Source: Stackebrandtia endophytica (GTDB taxonomy: Bacteria; Actinomycetota; Actinomycetes; Mycobacteriales; Micromonosporaceae). From it: a stretch of DNA of 64,000 nt. Every line of letters begins with the position of its first letter. Position 1 is the stretch's first letter. Location: the NCBI RefSeq assembly GCF_006716355.1, contig NZ_VFOW01000001.1, positions 4,464,001 through 4,528,000 of the forward strand, in the 5' to 3' direction. The translations under genes were made by a program, and so were the position numbers. Below are positions 53,100-63,400 of this stretch, one piece after another. The notes beneath the pieces were generated by a model. That model saw only the letters and a list, made by a program, of their open reading frames with translations, was not told the origin of the DNA and searched no databases.

Positions 53100-53453
53100 T
53101 TGACGATCCTGCATTTCTGTACCGAACCGCAGTGGCGGGCCGCCGCGGAATCCGGTTGGTATCGCCACGATTCCCTCGCCGCGGAGGGATTCATCCATTT
53201 CTCCGAGCCCCACCAGGTGCACCTGCCCGCCGATTATCTGATGCGCGGACGAACCGACCTCGTGCTGTTGGAGGTCGACGAGAATCGTGTCGGCGCCGAG
53301 ATCAGGTACGAACCGGGCGACCCGACCGACCCGGACTCCATGCGGTTTCCGCATCTGTACGGCCCCCTGGAGACCTCGGCGGTCGTCGCGGTTCACCCGT
53401 TTCCGCCCGGTGCGGACGGCCGCTTCACCCTCCCGGAGGGGATCGCCCGGTGA
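53100..53453 (+). CDS. DUF952 family protein
   Basis: The 117-residue protein begins TILHFCTEPQWRAAAESGWY and includes GFIHFSEPHQV and MRFPHLYGPL, the pattern of DUF952, a small family proposed to share the ADP-ribosyltransferase fold. Its function is not established. It starts with TTG five bases after recG and overlaps rsmD by four bases, so it is part of the same operon. Confidence 0.85.
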   Translation: MTILHFCTEPQWRAAAESGWYRHDSLAAEGFIHFSEPHQVHLPADYLMRGRTDLVLLEVDENRVGAEIRYEPGDPTDPDSMRFPHLYGPLETSAVVAVHPFPPGADGRFTLPEGIAR

Positions 53454-54016
53454 CTCGGATCATCGCCGGAGAACACGGCGGTCGTCGATTGGCCACCCCG
53501 ACCGGTGACCGCACCCGTCCCACCTCGGATCGAGTCAGGGAGGCGCTGTTCGGGGCGTTGACCGCCCGCGGTGAACTCACCGACCTGGCGGTCCTGGACC
53601 TGTACGCCGGGTCCGGAGCGATCGGCCTGGAGGCGGTCTCGCGAGGAGCCGGCGTCGCGTTGTTGATCGAGTCACACCCGGCGACGGCCCGGGTCATCAA
53701 GCGCAACATAGCCACATTGCGGGTCGAGGATCGTGCGGAGGTAAAGGCGGCGTCCCTGCCCCAGGCATTGAATCGCCCGGCACCCCGCCGGTTCGACGTC
53801 GTCTACATCGATCCGCCCTATGACCTGCCGCAGCGTGACTTGACCGAGGTCTTGGCCGCGTTGACGACCGGCGACTGGCTGGCCGAGGACGCCGACGTGA
53901 TCGTGGAACGCTCCAGCCGAAGCGACGAACCGGACTGGCCGGACGGACTCGCCACGGTACGCAGTCGTCGTTACGGGGAATCGACCCTTTGGTACGGTCG
54001 CGCGTTGTGGACCTGA
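53450..54016 (+). CDS. rsmD: 16S rRNA (guanine966-N2)-methyltransferase
   Basis: RsmD methylates G966 of 16S rRNA. The 188-residue enzyme has the N-terminal TRIIAGEHGGRRL, the SAM loop LDLYAGSGAIGLEAVSRG and the catalytic DPPY in YIDPPYDLP. The GTG start forms a GTGA overlap with the DUF952 stop. Its end overlaps the coaD start, the usual rsmD-coaD pair. Confidence 0.95.
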   Translation: MTRIIAGEHGGRRLATPTGDRTRPTSDRVREALFGALTARGELTDLAVLDLYAGSGAIGLEAVSRGAGVALLIESHPATARVIKRNIATLRVEDRAEVKAASLPQALNRPAPRRFDVVYIDPPYDLPQRDLTEVLAALTTGDWLAEDADVIVERSSRSDEPDWPDGLATVRSRRYGESTLWYGRALWT

Positions 54017-54534
54017 CACAACGCCCCCAAACGCCCGCGGTCAACCAGCCCGCCTCTCGACGAGCCCTGTGCCCCGGTTCGTTCGACCCGGTCACCTACG
54101 GCCACTTGGACATCATCAACCGGGCGGCGCAACTGTATGACGAGCTGTTCGTCGCCGTGTTCATCAACCCCTCCAAGCGGGGGCTTTTCACCCTCGACGA
54201 ACGCATGGAGATGCTCACCGAGGTCACCGGACATCTGCCCAATGTCTCGATCACCTCGTTTCAAGGCCTGACGGTCGACTTCTGTCGCACCAACGACGTC
54301 GGCATCATCGTCAAAGGCATCCGGGCGGTCTCCGACTTCGACTACGAACAACAGATGGCCCAGATGAACTACGGACTGGCCGGCGTGGAAACCCTGTTCA
54401 TGCCAACGAATCCGCTGTACTCGTTCGTGTCGTCGAGTCTGATCAAGGACGTCGCCAAGTGGGGCGGCGACGTTGACGGCCAGGTTCCGGCACCCGTCGC
54501 GGCCAGGCTAGTCGCCCGGTTGCGTGACGCATAG
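54007..54534 (+). CDS. coaD: Phosphopantetheine adenylyltransferase
   Basis: CoaD makes dephospho-CoA. The protein has the family opening RRALCPGSFDPVTYGHLDI with the TxGH nucleotide motif, VKGIRAVSDFDYE, and the ATP-site SFVSSSLIKD. Compared with most CoaD proteins it has about 16 extra N-terminal residues if it starts at GTG 54007; ATG 53989 would add six more. It overlaps the rsmD stop by ten bases. Confidence 0.95.
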   Translation: MDLTQRPQTPAVNQPASRRALCPGSFDPVTYGHLDIINRAAQLYDELFVAVFINPSKRGLFTLDERMEMLTEVTGHLPNVSITSFQGLTVDFCRTNDVGIIVKGIRAVSDFDYEQQMAQMNYGLAGVETLFMPTNPLYSFVSSSLIKDVAKWGGDVDGQVPAPVAARLVARLRDA

Positions 54535-54589
54535 CGCAGAATATTGAGGTGGGACGTTCGAAGTCGCACGCGGATGAATGGAGTTTCGG

Positions 54590-55093
54590 GTGGGGCCATT
54601 GGATCGGATCGAAGACATCGTGGGGTATGTGGAGGCCGCCAAGGCCATCCCCATGTCACGCGGCTGCAAGGTCGATCGCGGCGAGATGATCGCGATGCTG
54701 GAGGAGCTGCGCGCCGAACTGCCGGGTGAACTGCGCCGGGCCGACGCGATGCTCGCCGAGCGCGACAAGATCATCGACGCGGGACAACGCGAATCGGAGC
54801 GGATCATCGCTGACGCCGAAGCCGAGCATGCCCGGCTCGTTTCGTCGCATGAGGTGACCGTATCCGCTGAACATGAGGGAAACCGTATCGTCGCCGAGGC
54901 ACGTGCCGAGGCGCAACGGCTGCGTGAAGAGGTCGACGAGTACGTCGACACGACACTGGCGAACTTCGAGCAGTTCCTGCAGCGGGCGTTGTCCGGAGTC
55001 GAACGCGGCCGTGACAAGATGCACGCGTTGCGGGAGATCGGTTCGTTCGCGCCGGCGGCGGAGGAAGAGGACAAGCCACTGCCGACGTTCTGA
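54590..55093 (+). CDS. DivIVA-like coiled-coil protein (SepIVA type)
   Basis: The ~167-residue protein has an N-terminal LDRIEDIVGYVEAAKAIPMSRGCKVDR motif followed by a long coiled coil rich in Glu, Ala and Arg (residues ~30-145), ending in an acidic tail. Mycobacterial SepIVA, a septal DivIVA-domain protein, sits in the same neighbourhood beside the DUF177-rpmF-rnc block, so a role in division or cell-wall placement is likely. GTG 54590 has GGAG six bases upstream; ATG 54578 would add four residues. Confidence 0.85.
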   Translation: MGPLDRIEDIVGYVEAAKAIPMSRGCKVDRGEMIAMLEELRAELPGELRRADAMLAERDKIIDAGQRESERIIADAEAEHARLVSSHEVTVSAEHEGNRIVAEARAEAQRLREEVDEYVDTTLANFEQFLQRALSGVERGRDKMHALREIGSFAPAAEEEDKPLPTF

Positions 55094-55233
55094 TGAACCG
55101 GCCCGGTGACGTTCGCCGGGTGCGCCCGGCGGCGTGCCACGGGTTCCGGCGTACGGCCGCCACCCAGGTCGACGCCGGGTGCCCGGTTCAGGTAACCTCT
55201 ATCGTCGGCCTGTACGGGCCGAGACACGAAGTG

Positions 55234-55785
55234 ATGATGATGCAGAAGACACCTCCACTGAACCCCAACGCGCCAATGGTCGCCGACGTGCGCACCATGT
55301 CGCGTGCTCCGGGCACGGTCAAGGAGTGGTCGGCCGACATCGGATTCGCCGACGGCCTCGGTCTGGACATGATCGCGATCCCGGCGGGAGCCACCGTCAC
55401 GGCACGGCTTACTCTGACGGCGGTCTCCGAAGGCATTCTCGTCACCGGAACGGTGAGCGCTCCGGTTGTCGGTGAATGTGGTCGGTGTCTGAAAGCGATC
55501 GAGGAACCGCTGGACGTCGAGGTCAACGAGTTGTACGCCTTCGAGGGCAGTGTGACCGCTGAGACGACCGACGAGGACGAGATCATGCGGCTGCAAGGCG
55601 ATCTGCTCGACTTGGAGCCGGTGATACGGGACGCACTCGTGTTCGCGATGCCGGGCACACCGCTGTGTCGTCCCGAGTGCCCCGGGCTGTGCCAGGACTG
55701 TGGTACGTCCTGGGACGATCTGCCCGCCGACCATGGTCACGAGATCATGGACCCGCGGTGGGCACAACTGAAGAAACTGATGTAA
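55234..55785 (+). CDS. DUF177/YceD family protein
   Basis: The ~183-residue product has a central beta-rich domain (TARLTLTAVSEGILVTGTVSA) and the cysteine cluster VGECGRCLKAI, with CPGLCQDCG near the C terminus, as in the YceD family. YceD is linked to 23S rRNA accumulation and is nearly always next to rpmF, as here. The start could be GTG 55231 or one of three consecutive ATGs; none has a strong ribosome-binding site. Confidence 0.9.
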   Translation: MMMQKTPPLNPNAPMVADVRTMSRAPGTVKEWSADIGFADGLGLDMIAIPAGATVTARLTLTAVSEGILVTGTVSAPVVGECGRCLKAIEEPLDVEVNELYAFEGSVTAETTDEDEIMRLQGDLLDLEPVIRDALVFAMPGTPLCRPECPGLCQDCGTSWDDLPADHGHEIMDPRWAQLKKLM

Positions 55786-55856
55786 GAAGTCCCAGGCCTT
55801 CGGCCTTTCGGCACCAGCCGGAATGACGATGGCCCATGAGCATTCGGAGAAGAATC

Positions 55857-56030
55857 GTGGCCGTTCCCAAGCGCCGTATGTCACGGAGCAACACGCGTAG
55901 CCGCCGTGCCAACTGGAAGGCCGCGCCGGTGACCGTGTCGGCCTGCTCGCAGTGCCGGTCGCCGAAGCTGCCTCACGCCGCCTGCGGCGTATGCGGCACC
56001 TACAAGGGTCGTCAGATCCTCGACGTCTAA
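55857..56030 (+). CDS. rpmF: 50S ribosomal protein L32 (zinc-binding form)
   Basis: The 57-residue protein begins [20 protein letters not shown] and carries Cys 30, 33, 43 and 46 as a full zinc ribbon. GGAGA lies before GTG 55857. It sits between the DUF177 gene and rnc, the conserved order. Together with the C+ rpmB it shows zinc-type ribosomal proteins in this region. Confidence 0.95.
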   Translation: MAVPKRRMSRSNTRSRRANWKAAPVTVSACSQCRSPKLPHAACGVCGTYKGRQILDV

Positions 56031-56050
56031 TCTGCGGATTCGAGTTCGCA

Positions 56051-56791
56051 GTGCGAAACAAGTCGGGTGTCGGGCCCGATGGCAACGACAGCGTCGCGCA
56101 CTTCAGCGCGGCGCTGAATGTCGTGATCGACGCCGATCTGTTGCGATTGGCGTTGACGCACCGTTCTTACGCGTACGAACGGGGCGGGCTGCCCACCAAC
56201 GAGCGGTTGGAGTTTCTGGGCGATTCGGTTCTCGGGCTGGTCGTCACCTCGACCCTGTACCGCAACTACCCTGATCTCCCGGAGGGACAGCTCGCCCGGT
56301 TGCGCGCCAGCGTGGTCAACATGCGCGCGTTGGCCGGTGTCGCCCGCACCTTGCGGGTGGGCCCACACCTGTTGCTGGGGAAGGGCGAGGAATCCTCGGG
56401 CGGTCGTGACAAGAACAGCATCCTCGCCGACTCGGTCGAGGCGCTGTTGGGCGCGATCTACCTCGATCACGGCATCGAGGTCGCCTCGGACGTGGTCCAC
56501 CAGCTGTTCGATCCGTTGTTGGCGGTCGCGGCACGACGTGGCGCGGCTCTCGACTGGAAGACCAGCCTCCAGGAACTGACCTCGGGCGCCGGATTGGGCG
56601 TCCCGGACTACCGGATCTCCGAAACCGGACCCGACCACGCGAAGCGGTTCACCGCGTGGGCGGTCGTCGGCGGTGAGGAGTTCAGCGAGGGCATCGGCGG
56701 CAGCAAGAAGGAAGCCGAGCAGATCGCAGCGGAGGCCGCCTGGCGCGCCATCAGCGACCGATTGGGCAATTCGGCTCCGCCGACCCGCTGA
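56051..56791 (+). CDS. rnc: Ribonuclease III
   Basis: RNase III cleaves double-stranded RNA, including rRNA precursors. The 246-residue enzyme has the signature [13 protein letters not shown] (about residues 50-62), a second acidic site [15 protein letters not shown], and a C-terminal double-stranded RNA-binding domain ([19 protein letters not shown] to [16 protein letters not shown]). GTG 56051 is the only reasonable start and lies 20 bases after rpmF, so translation is probably linked to it. Confidence 0.95.
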   Translation: MRNKSGVGPDGNDSVAHFSAALNVVIDADLLRLALTHRSYAYERGGLPTNERLEFLGDSVLGLVVTSTLYRNYPDLPEGQLARLRASVVNMRALAGVARTLRVGPHLLLGKGEESSGGRDKNSILADSVEALLGAIYLDHGIEVASDVVHQLFDPLLAVAARRGAALDWKTSLQELTSGAGLGVPDYRISETGPDHAKRFTAWAVVGGEEFSEGIGGSKKEAEQIAAEAAWRAISDRLGNSAPPTR

Positions 56792-56970
56792 GTCCTGTTG
56801 TCGTCGACCTCGTGGTGGCGCCGGTGTGGTGCCCCGGGCGGATCGACATCCGGTGTCCGTCCAGCGTGGCGCCGGCGGGGGGCGGGCGCATTCGGTCCTC
56901 CGCGCGCCACCGCCTCAATCACCAGGGTGGCATCGCCGGGCCTGTCCCGGGACGTGTGTGCACTCCCCGG

Positions 56971-57810
56971 TCACGCCACCGGCTGACACTGTGGACAGTA
57001 GAACGACGACCGGTTGGTGAACTTCTCCCGCACGATCGGAGTGGAGCAGCGCGGGCAGGGTTGACCCTGTTTCCCGTACACCGCAAGGGATCTGTCGAAG
57101 TACCCCGACTCCCCGTTGGCGCGCACGTACAGCTCGTCGAACGAGGTTCCGCCGGCGGCCAGAGCCTCGGTGAACACGTCCCGCAGGTTCGCCAGCAGTT
57201 CGCTCACCAGCTCCACCGTGAGAGTGTGAGTCGGATGTCCACCATGGATCCGGGTGCGCCACAGCGTCTCGTCGGCGTAGATGTTGCCGATCCCGGAGAT
57301 CAGCGACTGGTCCAACAGCGCCCGTTTCAGATGACTGCGACGCATGCGCAGCGCCGTGGTGAAGGCGGCCGGATCGAAACCGGGATCGAACACATCGGGT
57401 GCGATGTGTCGAATCTCGTCGGGTGCCTCGGCGCCATCGGCGCTGACCAGCATCTCACCGAAGGTGCGCTGGTCGACGAACCGCAGCTCGTGGTCGGGAT
57501 CGTCGAGGCTCAGCCGGATGCGAAGATGCGGCCCGTCCGGGTCCTCAGGGGCCTTGATCAACAACTGCCCCGACATCCCCAGATGACACAACAGCGCATC
57601 GTCGGTGTCCAACGGAAACCAGAGATACTTCCCCCGACGGCGTGTTCCGGTGACGGTGGCGCCGATCAACCGGCGCGCGAAGTCGTCCGGACCGGCCGGG
57701 TGACGGCGGATCGCACGCGGATGCATGACCGTCACGCTGCCGATTTGTCGTCCGGTGACCCACTCGGCGACTCCCTGCCGGATGGACTCCACTTCGGGTA
57801 GTTCAGGCAT
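56971..57810 (-). CDS. mutM: Formamidopyrimidine-DNA glycosylase
   Basis: MutM removes 8-oxoguanine and ring-opened purines. The 279-residue protein starts [12 protein letters not shown], with the catalytic Pro-Glu at the N terminus after Met removal. It has the DNA-binding H2TH region, and ends with a zinc finger CPRC-(16 residues)-CPQC. ATG 57810 is fixed by this N terminus. It is on the opposite strand to rnc and smc, whereas in many actinobacteria rnc-mutM-smc read in one direction. Confidence 0.95.
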   Translation of the reverse strand: MPELPEVESIRQGVAEWVTGRQIGSVTVMHPRAIRRHPAGPDDFARRLIGATVTGTRRRGKYLWFPLDTDDALLCHLGMSGQLLIKAPEDPDGPHLRIRLSLDDPDHELRFVDQRTFGEMLVSADGAEAPDEIRHIAPDVFDPGFDPAAFTTALRMRRSHLKRALLDQSLISGIGNIYADETLWRTRIHGGHPTHTLTVELVSELLANLRDVFTEALAAGGTSFDELYVRANGESGYFDRSLAVYGKQGQPCPRCSTPIVREKFTNRSSFYCPQCQPVA

Positions 57811-58006
57811 GCGCTCGACGGTACTCGGTCGGGTCCTCGATCCGTGGGGTGCGGCCGGACCAGGTCCCGCCGTACCCCACGGTCGGATCGCGCTGTGCTG
57901 TCTGGATCGCACGGTGCTGCCCGTACCGCCTGTCACCCGTGGCGCGTGCCGCCCGATCGCCAGCCACCGTGCCGCCCGATCGCGGCCGGCGTTCGTCGAT
58001 GCGCAT

Positions 58007-58696
58007 CTAGTCGGCTCCGGCGGCCTCCCCTCGCGGTGCGGGAATGTCGGCGGGGCCCTCACCCCGGTTGTGAGCCAGGACGAACGCCGCCGCCTCCAAC
58101 CGCGAATGCACTCCCAGTTTGGCGAGCACCTTCTGAATGTGGGACCGCACCGTGGCGGTGCTGATGTTCAGTGTCGCGGCGATGGTTCGGGTGGTGTGGC
58201 CGGCCACGATGGCCGCCAGCACGTCGCGTTCCCGGCCGGTGAGTTGTTTCAGTCGCAGGGCGGCCTGACTGCTGGGTGCCGGTTGTCCGGCCCCCAGCGC
58301 CGCCTGCAGCAGTCGCCGGTCGTAGTACGGCTGCCCCGCCGCGATCCGGTCGATCGCGGCCAACAGTGTTGACATCGGACGGTTGATGGACAGGAGCCCG
58401 GCCGCCCCCAGGGATACCGCCTCCTTGAGCACCTGACCGTCATTGCGGTCGGTCACCGCCAGGATCGCCGGTCGCTGCCCCGTGGTGCCGGGCAGCAGCG
58501 TCGACGCCAGCGAGATATCCATGATGTACAGAGTCTGGTCGGCCGTGGTGGCCGGAATGGAACGAACGATGTTCACCTCGTTCCCGCGGTTGGAGATGGC
58601 GGCGACCACTTCGTCACCGAACATCCCCACGGGATCACAAAGGACGACTATCACGTAGCTGCCCCCACGCGCCGAATGTGATGTTGACGCAGCCAT
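58007..58696 (-). CDS. LuxR-type (NarL-like) response regulator, possibly without phosphorylatable receiver
   Basis: The ~229-residue protein has a ~140-residue N-terminal domain resembling a receiver ([20 protein letters not shown]) and a C-terminal LuxR helix-turn-helix ([40 protein letters not shown]). Position five or so of the first strand pattern shows only one Asp before VGMFGD, and no Lys in the usual place is evident. It may be an atypical regulator, and no histidine kinase is adjacent. ATG 58696 is one of two possible starts. Confidence 0.82.
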   Translation of the reverse strand: MAASTSHSARGGSYVIVVLCDPVGMFGDEVVAAISNRGNEVNIVRSIPATTADQTLYIMDISLASTLLPGTTGQRPAILAVTDRNDGQVLKEAVSLGAAGLLSINRPMSTLLAAIDRIAAGQPYYDRRLLQAALGAGQPAPSSQAALRLKQLTGRERDVLAAIVAGHTTRTIAATLNISTATVRSHIQKVLAKLGVHSRLEAAAFVLAHNRGEGPADIPAPRGEAAGAD

Positions 58697-59045
58697 CCTG
58701 TCGTGACCTGGCGCTTGCGCACCAGATACCAGTCGGATGTCCGACACGAACGGTGGTTGACGAACCCCAGGGTTCGTCTGTCGTCATCTCTGCGGCCGCC
58801 GATGAGGTCGCGAATCGAGTTCGCGTGAGTGTTCGCTGTGGTCGATGACCCCTGTGTCGTCACGACGGCTCCCCCTGTGGTTGAGAAGGTTCGACGGTGT
58901 CACCGGATACGTTCGCTCGAACCGGTGATGTTCCGGAGCGTGACGCGCCGACGTACAGGGGTTTCAGTCGATAATCTTTAGCCGAATTTAACGTCCACAT
59001 CGGGTCGGCTTTGGGATCGAGCGCCGTGGGCCCGACCGACGGCCG
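58697..59045. other. 349-base intergenic region, no gene recognised
   Basis: It lies upstream of the LuxR-type gene and downstream of the CAP protein gene, both on the minus strand. It is less GC-rich near 58970-59000. Short frames here are Arg-rich and unlikely to be translated. A promoter for the LuxR gene is expected but not pinpointed. Confidence 0.5.
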
Positions 59046-59786
59046 TTATTGCCGGCCGAACATCTGCGTCCAGACGAGGGCACCGGAGGCGTCGCGGGCC
59101 ACTCCGATTCCCACCGCCTTCGCATCGCAGTTGAGCAGGTTGTCGCGGTGCCCGGGGGAGTCCATCCAGCCCTGGACGACGGCGGCGGCGTCGGGGTAGC
59201 CCTTGGCGATGTTCTCGCTCATGGCCTGGTCATAGCCCTGTGCGGCGGCACGATCGGTGAAGGTGCGACCGTCTCGGGAGGTGTGGTCGAAGTAATCGTT
59301 GTCGGCCATGTCCTTCGAATGGGCCGTCGAGGCCGCGGCCAGCGATGCGTTGTCCGACACCGTGCCGCACCCGGCGTTCTGACGCTCCTGATTGGTCAGT
59401 GCGACGGCATCGGTGGCGAGCGCGGCCAACTCGTCGACTGGGCCGTTCTCGGTTTCTGCACCGGACTCCTCCGGTTCGGGGGACGACGACGAAGGTGCCT
59501 CTGAACTGGGGGTTTCGGCGGGTTGCGTGACTACGGCGGAGTCAGGTGACTCGTTCTGTTCATCCTGATCGGTCAGGGTTCGGGTGTCGGTGACCGGTTC
59601 CAGTGCGGTGGTCGATTCCTGCGAATCCGGTAGCTCGGCGACGGCCAGGCCCGCGCCAGTCAGGACCGCGACCGGCAGCGTGATCCCCAGCAGCCAGCGC
59701 CAGCGCAGCGGAGTCGGCGCACGGTGAGCGCCGGACCGGCGCCCCCTGGGGCCCGCCTGTGGATCATGGGATCGAGGAATCTGCAT
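59046..59786 (-). CDS. Secreted or membrane-anchored CAP (SCP/PR-1) domain protein
   Basis: The 246-residue protein has a basic N terminus, one signal-anchor helix (about residues 32-50), a ~65-residue Ser/Glu/Thr-rich linker and a C-terminal CAP domain (residues ~118-246) with HSKDMADNDYFDHTSRDGRT, SENIAKGYPDAAAVV and HRDNLLN. Such CAP proteins act outside the cell; substrates of bacterial members are unclear. The start at ATG 59786 gives the full signal region, and a good promoter lies just upstream. Confidence 0.9.
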   Translation of the reverse strand: MQIPRSHDPQAGPRGRRSGAHRAPTPLRWRWLLGITLPVAVLTGAGLAVAELPDSQESTTALEPVTDTRTLTDQDEQNESPDSAVVTQPAETPSSEAPSSSSPEPEESGAETENGPVDELAALATDAVALTNQERQNAGCGTVSDNASLAAASTAHSKDMADNDYFDHTSRDGRTFTDRAAAQGYDQAMSENIAKGYPDAAAVVQGWMDSPGHRDNLLNCDAKAVGIGVARDASGALVWTQMFGRQ

Positions 59787-60100
59787 ATCTCCGGCAGCAT
59801 AGTCATGTTGGAATCATCACTCAACCTGCGACGAGAACCACCATAGTCGAGGTAAGGTGGCCCGTGAAGCCGCGATGACAACACAGGGGTCGCTGCCGTG
59901 GGCCAACTGGTCGTCTGGAAAGCTTGACGACAACAGTTGTGAGGCGGAGGATGAGGGTGTCGCAGAAATGACACTGGCATCTGCCTCTCATTTATCGCCC
60001 GGGGCAACGGGCTCATCGAGGCGACACAATTCAAATCACATGCGAAGCTGCGGGGCACGTCTCCAGCGTCGTCTCAGCTACGCGCTCGCAAGGAGAAACC
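59787..60100. other. 314-base divergent intergenic region
   Basis: It contains the CAP-gene promoter and, near 60050-60100, the upstream region of the small coiled-coil gene. It also has a short GTGTC/GACAC dyad (59958-59974). No further gene is evident. Confidence 0.5.
59796..59824 (-). promoter_or_regulatory. Promoter of the CAP-domain gene
   Basis: On the minus strand, TTGAGT (59819-59824) and TATGCT (59796-59801) are separated by 17 bases. Transcription would start just before the ATG at 59786, giving a very short leader. Confidence 0.55.
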
Positions 60101-60295
60101 ATGGCGAAGGCCCTTTATGGCTACGTTGGGCACACACCGGATCGCAGGATGCTCGATGAAGTCACCCGACTGCGTGCCAAGGTACAAAGCCTTGAATTCG
60201 AGGTGACCAGGCTGCGCGCCGACAATGATCGGCTCAGCGCTGAAGTCACTTCCGCCGAGGAGGTCGCCCGGTTGTCCGAACCGGCATTGACCTGA
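60101..60295 (+). CDS. Small coiled-coil protein
   Basis: The 64-residue product begins MAKALYGYVGHTPDRRMLDE and then forms a leucine-zipper-like coil (EVTRLRAKVQSLEFEVTRLRADNDRL). AAGGAGAAACC lies before the ATG, an excellent ribosome-binding site. It looks like a conserved actinobacterial small protein, but I cannot name the family. The gene lies between the CAP protein and smc, in the same direction as smc, 167 bases before its start. Confidence 0.8.
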   Translation: MAKALYGYVGHTPDRRMLDEVTRLRAKVQSLEFEVTRLRADNDRLSAEVTSAEEVARLSEPALT

Positions 60296-60462
60296 CCTCT
60301 GATACACGCATATACCGCGCGCCGGCACCGTCCGTCGGCGCGCTTCGTCGTGTCTGGCGCCGGTTCGTCGTGCCCTACCCGAGCGATCCATGATTCACCG
60401 CGCGGCCAGGCGGTACTCTGCCTGTTGTTTGAAAGCAATCTGACCGGCCTCGGGGAGCACGC

Positions 60463-63400
60463 GTGCATTTGAAGAGTTTGACGCTGAAGGGTTTCAAATC
60501 CTTCGCGTCCGCCACGACGTTGCGCTTCGAACCGGGCATCACCTGCGTGGTGGGGCCCAACGGGTCCGGAAAGTCCAATGTGGTTGACGCGATCGCCTGG
60601 GTCCTGGGTGAACAGGGGGCCAAGGCGCTGCGCGGCGGCAAGATGGAAGACGTCATCTTCGCCGGTACGACCGGCCGCGCCCCCCTGGGCCGCGCCGAGG
60701 TCACTCTCACCATCGACAACTCCGACGGCGCGCTGCCCATCGAGTACTCCGAAGTCTCCATCACCCGCCGAATGTTCCGATCCGGCGAGGGCGAGTACGA
60801 GATCAACGGCGACCGTTGCCGTCTTCTGGATGTACAGGAACTGCTGTCGGACTCCGGCATCGGCCGTGAGATGCATGTCCTGGTGGGGCAGGGCAAACTC
60901 GACTCCTATCTCCACGCCCGTCCCGAGGACCGCCGTGCCTTCATCGAGGAGGCGGCCGGAGTCCTGAAGCACCGCAAGCGCAAGGAGAAGGCGCTGCGCA
61001 AGCTTGAGGCGATGGAGGTCAACCTCAACCGCCTCACCGACCTCACCGCCGAACTGCGCCGTCAGCTCAAACCGTTGGGACGTCAGGCCGACCTCGCCCG
61101 TCGGGCCGCCGGTATCCAGGCCGATCTGCGTGACGCACGTCTGCGGTTGCTGTCCGACGACCTGGTTCAACTGCGGGGGACCCTCGCCAAGGAACTCGCC
61201 GACGAGAACTCGGCACGCGCGCGACGCGCGAAAATAGAGGCCGACCACGCCGAGGTCAACGAACAGCTGACCACCCTGGAGGCCGAGCTGGCCGCCGACG
61301 CCCCGGCACTGGCGCGTGCCCAGGAGACCTGGTACCGGCTGTCCGCGCTGCAGGAGCGACTGCGCTCCACCGGACAACTGGCCACCGAACGCATCCGGTA
61401 CCTCAGCGAGGAGACCACGGAGGAACGCGGCGGTCGCGACCCCGAACAGCTGGAGGCTGAGGCGGTCCGGGTCCGGGAACAGGAGTTGGAGCTTCGCGAA
61501 GCCCTGGAAGCGGACCAGGAGCGGTTGTCGGCGGCCGTGGAACAACGTCAGGAGATCGAAGAGTCCCTCGCCGAGGCCGAACAGGCACTGGTCGCCGCGG
61601 TCAAGGCCGTCGCGGCTCGCCGGGAGGGCCTCGCCAAACTGACCGGTGAGGTCGGCGCGTTGCGTACCCGCGCGCAGGCCGCCGCCGACGAGATCGCCCG
61701 AGTCGCCGCGTCGCTGCAGCAGGCCCGCGACCGGGCCGAGGCCGCCAAGAGCGAGCTGGCGCTGGCCCAGGAGGAATCCGACTCCGCCGAGGCCGGTGAT
61801 ATCGACCTGTCGGAGCGGCTGCGAAACGCCACCGAGGAACTGGAGTCGGCCACCGCCCGTGTGAAGGAGTTGGTCGCCGCCGAACGGGCCGCCCACGCCG
61901 AGGCGACCCAGTGGAGTGCCCGCGAGGAGGCCCTCGCCATGGGGCTGCGGCGCAAGGACGGTGCCGGTGCGCTCCTCGGCAAGGCCGATCAGGTTCCGGG
62001 CCTGTTGGGAAGCGTGGCCGCCCTGTTGAGCGTGGAGCCCGGTTACGAGGCGGCGCTGGCGGCGGCGTTGGGCCGGTTGGCCGACGCGGTCGTGGTGCGT
62101 GACGTCGCCGGCGCCGATTCCGCGCTGCGCCTGCTGAAGGCCGATGACGCCGGCCAGGCCAGCATGCTCATCGCCGCTGCCGACGAGGCCCCGAGGTCGG
62201 CGGCACCGCTGCCGCCGGGAGCCCGGTGGGCCGCGGACCTGGTGACCTCGTCGGCGGAACTGACCACGGCGGTGGCCGCCGCGCTCTCCGGGGTCGCCAT
62301 CGTCGCGGACCTGGCTGAAGCCACCGATCTGGTCGCGAGCCGCCCGGAGTTGACGGTGGTCACCCGTGAGGGCGACGTGCTCAACGCGACGTGGGCCACC
62401 GGTGGTTCCACCGCGTCGCAGAGCTTCATCGAGGTGCAGGCCGCCGTCGACGAGGCCCGTGACAACCGCGCCGAGTCGCAGGCACGTGCCGACGCGGTGC
62501 AGGCGCAGTTGGAGGGTGCTCGACAGGAGGAGGCCGCCCGCAAGGCCACTCTCGCCTCGATCACCGCTCGACGCAAGGAGGTCGACGCGCAGCGCAACGC
62601 GGTGGCGCGACGCCTCGCCCAGCTGGAGGCTCAAGCCGGTTCCGCCGAAGGCGAGGTCGCCCGGATGACGGTGACCAAGGAGCAGGCGGAGCAGGCTCGG
62701 GACAAGGACCTCGCGGGTCTCGCCGAGCTGGAGGAGCGGCTGCGGTTGGCGGAGGACGCACCCGACGAGGATGAACCATCCACATCGGTCCGTGACACCC
62801 TGTCGGTCTCGCTGCAGCAGTCACGCCAGACCGAAATGGAGACCCGCCTGTCGGTGCGCACCGCCGAGGAGCGGGTGGCGGCGCTGTCAGGCAGAGCCGA
62901 GGCCTTGACCCGGCAGGCCGCGTCGGAGCGCCAGGCGAGGCAACGGGCCGAGGTGCGTAGAGCGGCGCGTCAGCGGGGCGCCGCGATCGCCGGTCGAGTC
63001 GCCGAGGGGGTCGAGGCCGCGCTGGGACGCATCGCCGTCTCACTGGATACCGCCGCCGCCGAGCGGGACGCGGCCCAGCAGGCGAAGACCGCGCGGGAGG
63101 CCGCGGTCACCGAGGTGCGCAAGCGGGCGCGGGAGTACGCCGGGGAACTGGAGCGGCTGACCGACGCGGTGCACCGCGACGAGGTCGCCCGCGCCGAGCA
63201 GCGGTTGCGGATCGAGCAACTGGAGGGGCGTGCCGCCGAGGAGTTCGGCATCGACGTCGACACCCTCATCGCCGAGTACGGTCCCGACCAGCCGGTGCCG
63301 CCCAGCGGGGTCGAACTGGCCAAGGCCGAGGCCGATGACAAACCCGAACCGCTGCCGACTCCGTTCGAGCGGGCCGTCCAGGAGAAACGGGCGGCACGCG

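Noticed and set aside
60121-62634. 837-residue minus-strand frame opposite smc
   Set aside because: It is a shadow of smc, with Gly/Leu/Arg-rich composition and no domain signal.
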